DNA from: Rotaria socialis
Taxonomy: Eukaryota > Rotifera > Eurotatoria > Philodinida > Philodinidae
NCBI GenBank assembly: GCA_905331475.1
Contig: CAJNYU010000004.1
Location: forward strand, 1 to 64,000
Length of the DNA stretch: 64,000 nucleotides
Direction: 5' to 3'
Position numbers and translations under genes: made by a program
Part shown: piece after piece, positions 23,090 through 36,300 of the stretch
Layout of the letters: every line of letters starts with the position of its first letter
How positions within the stretch are numbered: position 1 is the stretch's first letter
The notes under the pieces: generated by a model
Databases searched by the model: none
What the model saw: only the letters and a program-made list of their open reading frames with translations
Told to the model about the DNA's origin: nothing

Positions 23090-24945
23090 GTTTTCTATCT
23101 CCCCTACGTGCTTTCACGCAGGTCATTCCACTTTGTACACGACCTTCTGCAGGAAAGATTTAATCATGCTAGTTTTGTAGCTCGTATCGAGTTGTGTAGA
23201 AAATCATATTTTATTTTTAACGAAAACATGCACTAAGTCATACAGGTAGGGCTCAAAATTCGAGCTTCTAGAAATCTGACCCCTTAAACCAAACCATTTC
23301 GGATTTTGCGAACATGATATCAAAATCTTAATTAAACCTTTGGATAGAGCATAAACAGGTTATCTTAATGCAATAATTTTGGGCGCACACATAAAAATTC
23401 CGAAGTACTGGCGTTTCGGCAAAAAACAGAAAAATGCGATTTTTGCTGTTATTGAGTACTCTACAAAACCTACATGTGGACATAGAAACCATAATTTATT
23501 AGAACCAAAATGAAGCTTAAAAAATACTAGTTCGAAATAGTTGGATTAGATTTTCAGAATGCATTCTTTAACTAAGATATCCGACTTTCAAAAGCCAGGG
23601 ATTTTTGAAAACTTCATATTGGGTCATCGTTTTCTCGAGAACTGGACCCCATAATTCGCTCAACTTTTTTTTATAAGTAGCCCTCAGTAGTTACTACCTG
23701 TGCCGAGAATATTAGCTCGGCCATCATGGAATTTCAAAAGTTATGATGACTACAATTTCTTAAAATTCGCTATGTTAAACTTTAAGATTTTTCGATTATG
23801 ATTCTGAAAATCATCATTTTAATGATGCATAGAAAGTAAATTTTTATGCTGAATCCAAATACACTCATAGTTGCAGCCCATTGATACAAGAGATTTCTAA
23901 TATATAGAGAACTAAGTGAAAAGCTATATATAAACATAGTTTCTTGAGGGCTTTTACTTCTTCTCGAGTGTTTACCTTTTAATGAATCTATCAAATAGTG
24001 AAACTTGGTAATAGCTGTGCACGCTGATCCAAATATGGAATATGGGTGCTTATGTGGGGAAATATTTCAGTCAATATTCAGCGAAAAGGTTGTGTATCTC
24101 ATCGCATAGAGGCTGTACAATTGTGTAACTATAGCGTGTACCAAGTTTGGGATGTTAGCAAACAAATATTAGCTGCAGGTTTGAATGTATTTGGATTCAG
24201 CATAAAAATTTATCATATATACATCGTTGAAATGATGAGTTTCAGAATCATGATCGAGAAATCTTAAGGTTTAACACTGCGAATTTCAAGAAATTGTAGT
24301 CATCATAACTTTTGTGACTCCATGATGGGGGAACTAGGATTCTTGGCAGAGGTAGCACTTACTGAAGACTACCCATTAAAAAATTTGAACGAATTCCGGC
24401 GCGTAATTCTCAAGAAAATGAAGGTGTAATATAGGGTTTTCAAAAATTTCTGGTTTTTGCTAGTTCTATATCTGGACTCAGGAAGGAATTCTGAAAATCC
24501 AATCCAGCTATTTCGAACTAGTATTGTTTAAGCTTCATATTGGTTCTAATCAATTATGGTTTCTATGTCCACATGTAGGTTTTGTAGAGTACTCAATTAC
24601 AGCAAAAAGCGCATTTTTCTGATTTTGCAAGAACGCCAGTACTTCGGAATTTTTATGTGTGCGCGCAAAAATTATTGCATAGAGATAACTTTTTTATGCT
24701 CTATCGAATGGTTTAATTAAGAATTTCATATCATGTTGGCAAAAAATGAAACTCGTTGATTTAAGGAATCGGATTTCGAGCCCTACCTGTAGGACTTAGC
24801 GCATGATATCGTTAAAAACAAATTATGGTTTGTTACACAACTCGATACGAGCTACAAAACTAGCAAGATAAAATCTTGTCTGCAGAAGGTCGTGTACAAA
24901 GTTGTAAGACCTGCGTGAAAGCACGCCGTATGAAGTATGATAAGA
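23090..24945. mobile_element. Large foldback element, ~0.88-kb arms
   Basis: Two long imperfect inverted repeats: TACGTGCTTTCACGCAGGTC at 23,105 pairs with GACCTGCGTGAAAGCACGCC at 24,908. TTTTTATGCTGAATCCAAAT at 23,841 pairs with ATTTGGATTCAGCATAAAAA at about 24,189. Matching segments lie between them in mirrored order (for example CTACATGTGGACATAGAAACC at about 23,470 and its complement at about 24,562). The fold centre is about 24,020 with a loop of roughly 100 bp. No transposase frame is present. Diverged arms indicate an old insertion. Confidence 0.8.
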
Positions 24946-27900
24946 CTGGTGTTGTTTTCGTTGTTGTTATATTATGATTATTCATCTATGAAGAGAAATA
25001 TTTTGAGACTCGCCTTGTTTTTCTTTTAACCAAGATCGAAAGCTAAATACAATACTTTCTTCTTGATTGCTGATAACACATTGGGTGTAATCTAACCGCT
25101 AAAACCTAGATTTTATCTTTAATAAAATAGTTATCAACTATTTTTTTTTTCGTATCCGCTCGAAATAATTCTAAAAGAATAAAAGATAAGATATGAAAAG
25201 TCCTACAGGACGCGTTGTGGTCTGACTGAAGAGTTATTTGTTAGAGGTGTTTGCAGTCTATTTTTAAGTATAGATAGAAACTCCTCAAAATAATGAAGAA
25301 CTTTGAAAGAAAAGGCGTAACAGTTGTTATAGCTGCTACAAAGAGAAAAGATAAGACAACCGAACTCAGAAGATTGGTAGAGTAGTTGGTCCTTACTAAA
25401 AAGATTCATAAGACAATCATTCACATTGCAAATCTCCCTAGTTTACAGAAATAAAAAGCTGTAACCGATATCAACCAAGAAGCCGTTAGGCTCTGTTTTT
25501 TTACAAAATAAAAATATTTTCTCTGCTTCGAGTTTTTGAACTTTTTTGAATATTTGAACCACTTGAGTCTAAATGGTTCGTGAGAGCGTTTATGAAGCTT
25601 CGAATGCACAACAAACGTTGATTCATAATGGCTCTGTTTCCAATATTGTTCAAATTGAATCCTACAACATTTTTAGATCTAGTTAGTTTTCATTTTCCAT
25701 TTCCTTCAGAAAAGAATAATTCGAATTTTCAAAATATATCAAGTATAAGATATGATGAGTTCTCTCACCCCTTCAATGACATTATTTTACAGTGCTCTCA
25801 TCAACTAATGTTTTTAATTTCAATTAGCTATTGTGTGTATATCGACAAAATATTTTCCTTCTGCTTTCTCATGATTCAGAGATGAACAGGAACTGGGTGT
25901 TATTTCATGTTATTGTATTTATTATTTTCAAAATTCATCACCCCTTTAAGTGATATTCTCGATCTTACTAAAGTTGCTGACGAAAAGATAATTTTTTGTA
26001 TTAAACATGATCAACTAGAGTAATGCTTTGACTTTTTATCGACTACAGTTGCATCAATAATGTTTCATTACACTGATTTCTTTACTTTGATCGACTATAA
26101 CGTTGCGTTGAAGCTGAAAACATATTGTTTTGTATAATTTTATTCATCGAATGTTTGCTTGATTCAAAAGTGAATAAAGCAAGAAAAAATATTCATATGT
26201 TTTGACTTTTCACAGTCGTATCATTCTTTTTTTATTCCTACTACGTATCTAATTATGCACAAAATGCCTAACACCCCCCCCCCCCCCCTCCAGAATAAAA
26301 GACCCAGGTCTTCTATAATGACAAAGCAGATGAAATTTTAAAGGGGGCCTTCTATTTGAAATATAGAGTCTATGTTGATAGAAAGTTTTAGAAATCTTGA
26401 TATAAATATTCCCTCGACTGTAGGGAGGGTCATACGAAATAAAATGCGTTTGCGATCTTGTTTGATTGGGGTCAAAAAAGCATTTATAAGAAGTTAAGTA
26501 CTTACCTTATTTTAAAACTTTTGGCCGTTTTGATCGAATACTGCTACAGGTTATCGCGGTCCCTGAATCCGAATCCGAAGCCCACTTCTTCCGCTGAGGC
26601 TTCATTGATCGCGAAGTGACCAATCAGAAATGAATTTTCTCATTTTAAGGCTTTCGGTCGTTTCGATCGAACTTTGCTTCATGAATGAAGTCTATGTTCA
26701 GGATGTGGTATGTTTTCGTGAAAAATACTGCAATAAAGAGTTTGACGGAAGACCGAACGTACATATAGGTGTCTTGAATATCTTAAGCATCGGGCTTGTG
26801 TGAATTTCCCACAAATAAGAAGTTTATTGTTTGGAAAAATGAAAGGAGCCGTATTCTCTAGCTTAGACATGTTGAGTACAACAGTGAGAGAAAGAAGGTT
26901 TGAGTACTGCCATCCATTTCCTGGTCAAGATCTCCGAGAACTGCAATGAAAATTATTTTCCAATGTACAGTGAAAGCACATGCAAGAGTTATATCCTCGA
27001 CGGTAGGGAGACTCATATGAAGTAAAATGCGTTTGTTTGTCTGATTGTGGCAGGTCAAAAAAACATGATGGGAGCTTTCCTTCGGTTTAGACTTAAAAGC
27101 CTTTTTATGTAACTATCCTGAAGATTATCAGGGTACGGGAATCTGAATCCGAGGTCAGATTTTAGAAATTTTAAGTTCAGTTTTTCGGATGAAGAAAATG
27201 TTGTTTTTTAGGAACCATTGATATCCTCTAAAGGTTGACGAAGAGGAATCGGGTCGGAAAATCTGAATCTGAAGTCTGAATTTCGAAATCTCGTAACGAA
27301 TTTTCTTGAACGGGGTATGTATTGGAAGATATTTAGGTTGTATTCAGTTTCAGGATAGATAATCGAGGTCTCAAAAGTGCTACTTCATTTTGGCTATGAG
27401 AGTTTAGTCTTTGATTCTCCTGGAAAAACAGCGTCTTTGAGATTGTGAAGAATCATTCAGGAATCAACTGAATTTCTTCAGGGCTGAAGCGTACGCCGAA
27501 TATCATTTTAAGGCACGCTGATGATCGGCTAGTTTCTAATGCGAATATTTCAAATCTATTTTGATATGGGAAGTGTTCAGTATTAAAATGGGAGTTTTAT
27601 TTTTTTATTTTTAATCTTTTATGTTGAATTCACAATTTCGAATTGACAAGTGATGAAAATCAAAACATAAATTTACATAAGTTATATAAATATAATAATT
27701 ATTTTTTTTCCATTATTCATCTAACTTCAATTGCTTACCAGCACTCTTTAGCTTCACTTGTGTGTGTTGTTGATTGGCCAGGTCCGCTTCCTTTGCAATA
27801 TGATTTTGAATATCATCATCATGATGATTAGGTTGCGTTTGAGATTCTTTGTGAGGATCATAAACATGGCCAGGTAACGTTCGAGGTGACACAATAGAAC

Positions 27901-27990
27901 AATATGTTCAAGTATATCCGATTTCTATAAATCCTTTTTTTGAGATGAATGGAATTTAACGTATGCCTTCAGGCTGCCCGTGTAAGACGA
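24946..27990. other. Non-coding stretch with a direct repeat and a C-tract repeat terminus
   Basis: Bases 26,411-26,480 (CCTCGACTGTAGGGAGGGTC, AAAATGCGTTTG, GTCAAAAAA) are repeated directly at 26,994-27,066 (CCTCGACGGTAGGGAGACTC), with weaker similarity over the next 100 bp. At 26,274-26,310 a C-tract followed by CTCCAGAATAAAAGACC matches the ends of the composite element at 5,166-9,850. No exon is supported. Confidence 0.5.
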
Positions 27991-27999
27991 ATGCATATG

Positions 28000-29351
28000 A
28001 TTCTAGATTGAGCAGCATTGAGTTTCAGTTTGTTCCTGGGTCCGTTTCTTTCTATAAATTCTTCGGCTGCGTTGAAACAGTGGATTTTAAAATTGGAGAA
28101 GACGAGTGCATCAAGAAGCTGTAAATATTGCGTGAAGTCTTTGGGAATTATTGCAATAACAACACTTTTCTGTCATAAGCCTTGTTTTATTTGAGGATTC
28201 AAATGAGAATTACATGAATCTGTTATCAACAACTTCGGGTTACCATCTTTCACCTGAAAGATAAAAATGGATATGAGAAAGCAATAAATTAGACCATTCA
28301 AATATAATCAAGATTAATAACACAGCTTTTCTCTGTTGCTATAAAACTTCCTCAAACCCAAGAAAAAATATTGATTCACCAGCAACAGTTTCATTATTGA
28401 AAATGAATGTTCAAGACTCATCCGCTCATACCAGCAATCGATAAACTTATTCATCGTTTCGATATTGATAACGGCTTTTGATGTAAAGTAAGCCTTTACA
28501 TGTTTTGAGTATTGAATAACTTCTTTGTCAGATACTCGACCCTTCCCTCTCAATAATAATACTGGATCAATGCGATCATTTCTTTCGGGAAATACTGTGA
28601 GAATAACTGTTGCAAAACGCTAAAATGAAAATTGTATTATTGTCATTATATTAAATAATGAATATACTCGAGAGCTACCATCTGGAAGAACTCCCTTTCG
28701 AGCAAATATTTCCTTCAACTTCATTGTCAACACTCACATAGTTGATGCTTCGCTTTATTTGATCATCAAAAAGAGTCAGGAGTGGCTCATCGAAATTGCA
28801 CAGGTTACGTGGAATGAATGCACTCATAGGTCCCCGTTTAGCTCCCCACTTGCTTGCTTCACGTAGATAATCATAAAACAAAGTGGCATGTTCATGAGCG
28901 TCGGGTAACGGTATCTTTTGATTTCTTTTTGGCCGTTGTAAAGATCATCGATGTCGTATCATAAACCGCCTGTACCATTTCATTGATGGTGCTTCATATT
29001 TCAATTCACTTGATAAATTTGTACCTTGTCGAAATAATTTTTTAAACGTTACCTTCTCGTGTCGAATTATAGATGCTATTACGGTTCACAGTGTTCGATG
29101 TTCGGTAAACCATTTGAATAGACGATCATCTAAATCAGCATATTTTATCTTATGCCCACGACCTTTAAGACGTTTTCGTTGTCTATCTGAAATGGAAAAA
29201 AATGAAATATTTTACCAGTTACACAAATAGTGAACTTATTGTACATCAGTAGTTCACCTGTGCTCAAAGATTGGAGATTATTTAACTCCTCTTTTATTTT
29301 TAACCATTCAGATAGCTGGTGTCGCGTACATTTGGCATGCACCAAAAACAA
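28000..29351 (-). pseudogene. Degenerate pogo/Tigger-like (CENP-B type HTH) DDE transposase
   Basis: Reading right to left on the minus strand: a helix-turn-helix remnant (KCTRHQLSEWLKIKEELNNL), a CENP-B-like region (GHKIKYADLDDRLFKWFTEH), then the DDE core. NFDEP carries the first catalytic Asp, LLITDSCNSHL the second, and QYLQLLDALVFSNFKI matches the usual third-Asp LQPLD..FK region. Internal stops (TGA after FTEHRTL at about 29,090 and after MIRHR at about 28,950) and a missing 5' end show it is dead. Several gaps look like short introns with AG acceptors (about 28,620-28,670 and 28,255-28,310). The 5' part ends abruptly at 29,333, the edge of the TIR element that follows. Confidence 0.75.
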
Positions 29352-30736
29352 AAGTGGTTTTGAATTTTGGTTTTAAAATTAGTTTTGGTTTTGAAGGTTT
29401 TGGTTATCACCATATAGGTTTTAGTTTTGACTTAAAAGAATAACCTTTTTCGACTGATCTAAAAAAAAAGTAAGACCTCAAAACCAAAACCATATCGGAG
29501 CGGCCACGCGTTACGAAATTTCATTTTTTCACATTAGATCTTTTATAATTCTTCAGTAATGAAACCAAAATAGCTGAAATTTTTATTATGAATACAGGAC
29601 ATTTTACTCTATGTACAGTAAAAGTTTCAATCATTTTTTCTCAACCAAAGCAAAGTTATTGAATGAATATTGAGCGTTACGAAATTTCAAAAAATGGAAT
29701 TGTTTTTCACACTAGATCAGAATTAAGTGTTTTTCTACGAAATGAAGTACCGCAAAAAAGACTCTGCATACAAAAGTTGTTCAGCTTTTAACAAGCTATT
29801 AGAATATCACGGCATTTCTTATCTACTTAGCTTCATCAGATAAAAATTTTAAAATACCACTCGTTACGGAATTTCAACTTTTTTCAAAGATCGTGATTTA
29901 TACTCAATGAAAAGCGGTAGAGTGAAAAGTAAGCATATATTCGTCACCAGCATGAAATTATGCGTCGAATGAATCACTTTTCAACAAGATTCCGACAAAA
30001 AAAATTCGAAGTTTTTTTTTTGTCAAAAAGTTTTTCGAAAAAAATCAAAGTTGTAATTTTCAATATATAAATATCTCATTTAGTTCAGAATTTGATGCCG
30101 ATTCCGAATATAGTCAAATTTTTTATATATCTACAAATGAAATCAGTGAAAAATGCTTGATACTGTAAACGCACCTAAAATTCGTATACTTAGGAAATTC
30201 CGTAACGAAAGTATTTTCTTTTAAATATACAAAGACACAACCGAATCTTAATAAGAACTAGTGCATTCAATAGTTTTTGAAAAGGTCTATCTGGCTATGT
30301 AGTTATTTATCAAATTAGCTTGAGACATCAGCGAGTAAAATACATTATAAGCAGTTTTTGTTACGGAATTTCATAAAAAAATCAGTTGATTTGCGAACAC
30401 TTTATCGAATTATATAATATTTGAAATTTCATTTGAAGGTTTTATTCGAAGAGAGCACATTGTTTTCTATATAGTGGTGTGTATTCTAACTTGATTAAAT
30501 TCATGGACAAGTAATTTTTCTAAGAATTCTATCGGACGAAAAAATGACACTCACATCACTGCAACGCTCGCACGCGGTAGATGGCGATACCAGTTCTATG
30601 TACTATTCTTAGTACTCTCTTGATCCACATATTCAATTCCATTGATTTTTAAATTCGAACCTTCCTCGTGGATGGGTGACCGATGCATGGCCGATCCGAT
30701 ATCAAAACCAAAACGTTTGGATTTTATGCATGCCTA
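29332..30736. mobile_element. TIR element (~1.4 kb) with GGCATGCA ends
   Basis: The left end TTGGCATGCACCAAAAACAA and the complement of the right end TAGGCATGCATAAAATCCAA align over about 34 bp, continuing into GGTTTTGA on both sides. Inside, the motif GTTACGAAATTTC or GTTACGGAATTTC recurs at about 29,509, 29,675, 29,863 and 30,360, with an inverted form near 30,190. No target-site duplication is evident. The left boundary coincides with truncation of the transposase pseudogene. No open frame supports a protein. Confidence 0.5.
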
Positions 30737-30861
30737 GTTTCATCCAAGGTCAAACAAAATGCTAATCTGGATCTGGATCCCATCAAACTTCAAATCAGCT
30801 TACTGATGTATACGTAGTATTGTCCTCTCGTTTTGCATTTATTTGATCTAAACTATTAAAT

Positions 30862-31036
30862 TATTATATATAGAAGTTGTCTCCAAATAACTCAACCTTA
30901 GAATCTCAAGAACATCGATCACCATATCGTGCTAACAACATGTCAGGTCACGGTTCGGCATCAGCTGTTGATCTGAAATCAATTGATATAGCCAACAAAT
31001 GGTGTAATGATCATTCGACAGACATGAATATGTACA
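30862..31036 (+). pseudogene. Orphan coding-like exon (gene remnant)
   Basis: After an acceptor (ATATATAG/AAGTTG, 30,861) the plus strand reads KLSPNNSTLESQEHRSPYRA and continues in a polar, protein-like manner to CEKTS at a donor (GTTAGT at about 31,036). An acceptor at about 31,124 would add only GCK before a stop. It looks like the C-terminal exon of an intron-containing gene whose 5' part has been lost to the mobile element immediately upstream. Family not recognised. Confidence 0.35.
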
Positions 31037-31039
31037 ATA

Positions 31040-32065
31040 TACCCTGTGAAAAAACATCGTTAGTATTAATTTTTCATTTTGCCGGTATGATAATAATATA
31101 GCCATTCTTCTGATTTTATATTTAGTGGATGCAAATAGTGTTTCGATAATTAAATGCTTAATTTACAACGAAATGGAATGTTCACGTTCATTTCCGAGTA
31201 TATTAAAGAAATCAAATATAATAAATATGTTTGAACACACTTATAAAGGTCACTAAGAACAGTATAATGATATAACAGCTGATTATCATGCATGGTGCGA
31301 AGGAAAAGTAGTGAGTGCATTTTTCTTTCCGACGTTTGAAAAAGACGAGAGAGACTATAGTAGGATTTCATTTTTTTAAATTTATTACATGCGATATCTC
31401 ATAAATTTATCTTGCAATACCCAGAACAATGATTCCTGAAGCAGTATTCCGTGAATTTCCGGCGAAAACCTTAAAGAGTTGATCCATTCGCTACCCTAGC
31501 TCCTATACTCATTGTTCTCCGCAACTTTCGATGGATTTATTCCATCTATCTGTAAAATCAATATAAAAAATTATTCAAAAATTTTTACAAAATTAACTGT
31601 TGAAAGCTACGGTGTTTTTTTACTTATATAAAACCATTTAGTTGTGTCTTGTTTTCTGCATACATGTTTATTACACACATTTTTGATGACTATATCATCT
31701 TAAAGAAGTCGAGTAGAAACTGCCTGTTGACGTTGTTTTCAATAAATACCATTTTCTGAAACATTCAAAAAAATGTTTTTTTAATAATCATCATAACGTT
31801 TTACTGAACCCAGATCAAACAAGCACGGTCTTAAACGACCGTATACGAAGTCCATAGTCGTCGATCTGGGTCCTGATAAACTGTTATTTCTATTGTCTTA
31901 TTTCCCATTGTGGTTTTTCAAGATTAACCCGCAAATACGTACATAGTCATCATTTACTTATTGTTTCTTTTGTTTTTATTTTGGGATGATTATAAACTAA
32001 CTCTAATATGTCATTATCTAATTTAGGCTCAAGCAATGGAGAAAAGCACTAAATACTCGGCAGCA
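31040..32065. other. Non-coding stretch with small hairpin
   Basis: Bases 31,808-31,872 start with ACCCAGATC and end with GATCTGGGT, making a short inverted repeat around a GACCG-containing centre. The remainder holds nothing recognisable. Confidence 0.4.
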
Positions 32066-32387
32066 CCCAGGTCGACTGATCCGACATCAGATCCTTTAGG
32101 AACCTGGAAATATCCTACAATCCGATACAATCCTATTGGATTTCGGGGCGAGGAATCGATGTCGAATCCTTAGTGTCGGAATCCTATGAGCTTCCGATGA
32201 CATACAACGGTTTTTCCTTGGAATTCATAGGAACCCAACACTGAGGATCCGACATCGATTCCTCGACCCGGAATCCAACGATAATTCTGTAAGATCCGGC
32301 AGGATCCGATAAAATCCTATTGGATTCCCAGTCGGATCGGATGGGTTCCGATAGGTGCCTACTGTCGGATTGCTCGACCTGGGCAGT
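32066..32387. mobile_element. Small foldback MITE (~320 bp)
   Basis: Almost the entire segment is an inverted repeat: CCCAGGTCGACTGATCCGAC at the left and, complemented, CCCAGGTCGAGCAATCCGAC at the right. Further in, GGGCGAGGAATCGATGTCG pairs with CGACATCGATTCCTCGACCC. The fold centre is about 32,215. It is GC-richer than its surroundings and rich in GATCCGA and ATCCTATTGGA motifs. The frame open on the minus strand here is just repeat. Confidence 0.75.
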
Positions 32388-33392
32388 CAATGGTCTTGCT
32401 ACAAAATCAAATGATATTATGTCTTTACATCGGTGGCGCCCTCAATAACGCAGAGTTGATGTCCAAACTCAAGCAACTCAATGACGAGTATTTGCAGACA
32501 ATAAATCAAATTTAGTGTTGTTTTTTTTTTAATAAACATAGGCATTAGTTGATCTCGTGATATTTGAAGTGGAATTTATTGAATCGGTTACAATTGACAA
32601 CGATATAACTCTTTGCTCGATCATCTTACTTAGAGAAATTAGTAAAAAATACTATTTAATTTGCAACGCACATTAAGTTCTAATTCTTCAAAGAGAGTTG
32701 ATGATAAAATATTAATAATTTGTTTATTCATATATTGTAATAGGAAGAAAATCTTTTCAATTGAGGATTAGCCTTAAAGAACTGGCCTTGTATTTGACCT
32801 ATAAACCTATACTGAACAAAGTAAGATAACACTTGTAAAATGTTCGAATATGATCTGAAAAGCATACAGAAGCATTCACAAGTCACATATATTAATCTCC
32901 TTTCTTACAACAACAAACTTTAATTTCTTGAATTGTAGTTCTCAAGTAAATCGTATTTCAAAAAAACAAATATTCTATAAAAAGCTCCTATTTTCTTTTA
33001 ACTCGTAATCGAAAGCCAGTACTCTATTTACAATACTTAAAATTCGCGATGTTACTGTCACAAGATATCAACGCAACTGCTGAACCATCAAAGAATTCTG
33101 ATATATTATTTTGCTGTTGAAGAAATCTAAATGATGGAAATGCGAAATATGAGACGTGACTTTATTCACAATGACAAGTTTATTAATCTAGGATTGTTTA
33201 TAATTACAATCATTACATGAAAACAGTTACAAGTAATATTATTAGAAACAAAGAAAGTAAGATATTAAATTACCCGAGAGTAAAAGGCAATGCGAAGAGA
33301 GAGAAAAAAACACCACTCATTGGGCGGACATTCACAAGCACACACGCATAACTACCTGAGAACTGATGAGCGAAGAAAACAACACGATCTTT
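32388..33392. other. Intergenic stretch downstream of CENPJ
   Basis: AT-rich with no supported exon. It lies 3' of the minus-strand CENPJ gene and would contain its 3' UTR and polyadenylation site. Confidence 0.4.
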
Positions 33393-36300
33393 CTATTTAT
33401 TATTCTTATTCGTCGGAGTCTTTTTTTCTATAATAATATTGCCTTGAGCATCTTTGATTTTGATTTTTCCATTTGCATAACGTATTTCTTGTTCACCCGT
33501 ATTGAATACTGTTAAAATCGAACCATTTGGAAACAGTTTTCTTTTATAGGTATCTGTGTGAACTTCTTTTGTTTGATTTGGATGTTGAATAAATTTCTCT
33601 CCATTCGTTTTTATTGATATAATTGTACCGTCCGTTAAATAAATATTTTTGGTCTTATCAGGTAAAATATGTTCTTGTCGTCCGTCAGGTAAATGTTTTT
33701 CGATCTGTCCATTTGGAAATTCATATATATGTGTACCATCTGGATATTCAGTTTCAGTTGTGTTTGTACTTGCATATTTATATATACAACGACCATCGGA
33801 TAGTTTTTCTTTATAATCACCATTATAAAATTGAACGCGTATTTGTTTTCCGTCTGCGCTTATTTCTTGTTTTGATCCATTCGGAAATACGATTTGTTTC
33901 GATAAATCCGATTTAATACGTTCAACACGTCCATCATTATGACGAACTTCTTCAAGGACTGCGTTATTGGTTGTCATCGATAGATTTTCTTTAAAAGTTA
34001 TACTTTTAGTTGTTGATGGCATACTCATATGAGATGTTGGAATGATAGAATCATTATTTGTTATTGATAATGGTTGCCGTTTTATTGTTGGTTGATCAAG
34101 AAATGATAAGGTTTCTTGATGTCGTTGAAGAAGTGTTGCCGCTGATGATGTTGTACGTGTAGCCATGGTTAATAATGATTTATAATCAAGTGCAGTTGAA
34201 TAATTTGTTTCATCATTATCCATGAACGCTTTTTGATAATCACAATTGATAATAGATGATAAAGGTCTAAATATAATAAAAAAACGTAATCGAAAAATAT
34301 TTTTGCTTCTTCTATTGCATGATAAAACACAGTAGAAAGTTTACTCAGCTTTATAGGACCCTCCTTGCTATGTCTCGCTTATTGTACTTACGGTGATATA
34401 TGTTCATTATGTTTTCGATCAAATCGATTACTATCTTCATCACTTCCACCATTTCCTGAATCAGCTCTTTCTGATATAACAATAGGTGGTTCAATAATTG
34501 TTGGTATTGGCATTGATTCTATTGTTCCGGTTAAGTCACTCGTTGATGGTGGACGTTTTGTTGTTGGTAATGACGATAATTTTCTTGATGTATCAACATT
34601 ATTTTTTATTCCGTTCACACCAATGATGGCTGTTGGTGTTCGTCGACCATTTGATGTTACTTTTGGCTTAGTAGGTGGTTCAGAATTTCTTACAACCATA
34701 GTTTTCGGTAATGATTGAGTTTTTGATGTTGCTGTTGGTACGGTACTTTTTGGACGTTGTTTAGTTTGTTGAAGTTCAACAAGAGATTTTCTCGTTGTCG
34801 ATAACGAATCGTCGTTTAGTAGCAGTTGTTGTTGTTGTTGTTGTGATGCAGATGATTGTTTAGACATTGTTTGTAGCTGATGCATAAGTTCGAGTCGTTT
34901 ACGTTCAATAATGTCTTTTTCTTGTTTCACTTCAGCATTTTCATATTCCAACGTTTCAATACGTTCTTTTAAACGATTGACTGTTGTTGACCAACGTGTT
35001 TCACGTTGTTTTAAATCTTCTTGTAAAGTTGAAACCTACGGATATTAAATGAAATTTCAATGAAGTGTGTAAAACAAAAGCTCTGTATTTCGTTTTCCTA
35101 CTTGTTTTTTTAATAATTCAATTTCTTCTCGTTCACGTTTATCCGGATGATCACGTAGTTGTTGTCGATGTTGTTCGAATAGACGTTTTTCATGTTTTAG
35201 CCTTTTCATTTCCTCTTCTTTCATTTGATTGAATGCTTCGGTTTCTTTTTGTTTCGTTTTTTCGAATTCATCACGATCTTGTTTTAATTTTTTTATAGCT
35301 AAATTACGTTCATTACACAGCGATTGCAATTTAGCATTTTCTTTTTCAAATAATTCAATTTGTTTCTCTAATTCTTTCGCTTTTTCACGCACTAAACGAC
35401 TATAATCTTGATTATGTTCAGAGGCAGATGCTGGTGGCGGTGGTGGAAGAGGAGGAGGAAGAGTTGATGCTGGCGTTGGCACCGTATGTCGTAAACCTGG
35501 AAATGTATTGAGCATTAATGTATTGAGTGGTGCAGGATTGACACGATCAGCCCATGATTGATCATCACCAAAATCAGATGAACGTGCTGAATCTTTCTTT
35601 GGTTGATAATGTGATTGTCGAGGAAAATCAGTTTTAAATGAACTAATACCGCTATCACTATTATATTCATCGGCAACAATAGGTATGACTTTAGCTACTT
35701 CAACATCATCCCATTTATGATCTTCGTCGTCATCATCATCGTCGTCATCTTCACGATCGCTTGATATGGTAGTCGTGGGTGCTGTTCTTTGTTCAATGCG
35801 AGTTTCAACTTTCTGCTTAAATGGAATAATTTTTCGTTGTCGAATACGATTTGTAGTTGTTGATAAATCATGTGGTTCATCATCATGATCTTCTTTATGA
35901 TAATGAATTAAACGATTAACGAATACATCTACTGTTTTAGAATTTTGATCATCCTGAAAGAAAAAAAAGGCAATTTTGATTAATATCGTTTAAAATGTTT
36001 TTCATCGCCACTGTAAAGGGTTTCGATTTTTGGGGCTACTACTTTAATTTGTAGGTGTAGAAGAAAAAAATTCTTACATTAAAAACTACTTTATCAACAA
36101 AAGATGCTGTACTGATCATTGATGGATGTTCTTCGGCATACTGTTCTAGTTTTTCAAACTCATCTAAATCCTAAATAGATAATTTTTTAAATACAAAAAA
36201 CTTAAAAAGAAATGATTTTTAATACTTTTTTAGGTTGAACTGATGAAACTTTTGATTGAATAACACTACTACGACTCGATGTACGTTGACGACTAGTAGA

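Noticed and set aside
32184-32390. 68-codon minus-strand frame
   Set aside because: Lies wholly in the small foldback element; apparent motifs come from GATCCGA repeats.
34365-34718. 117-codon plus-strand frame
   Set aside because: Antisense to a well-supported CENPJ coiled-coil exon.
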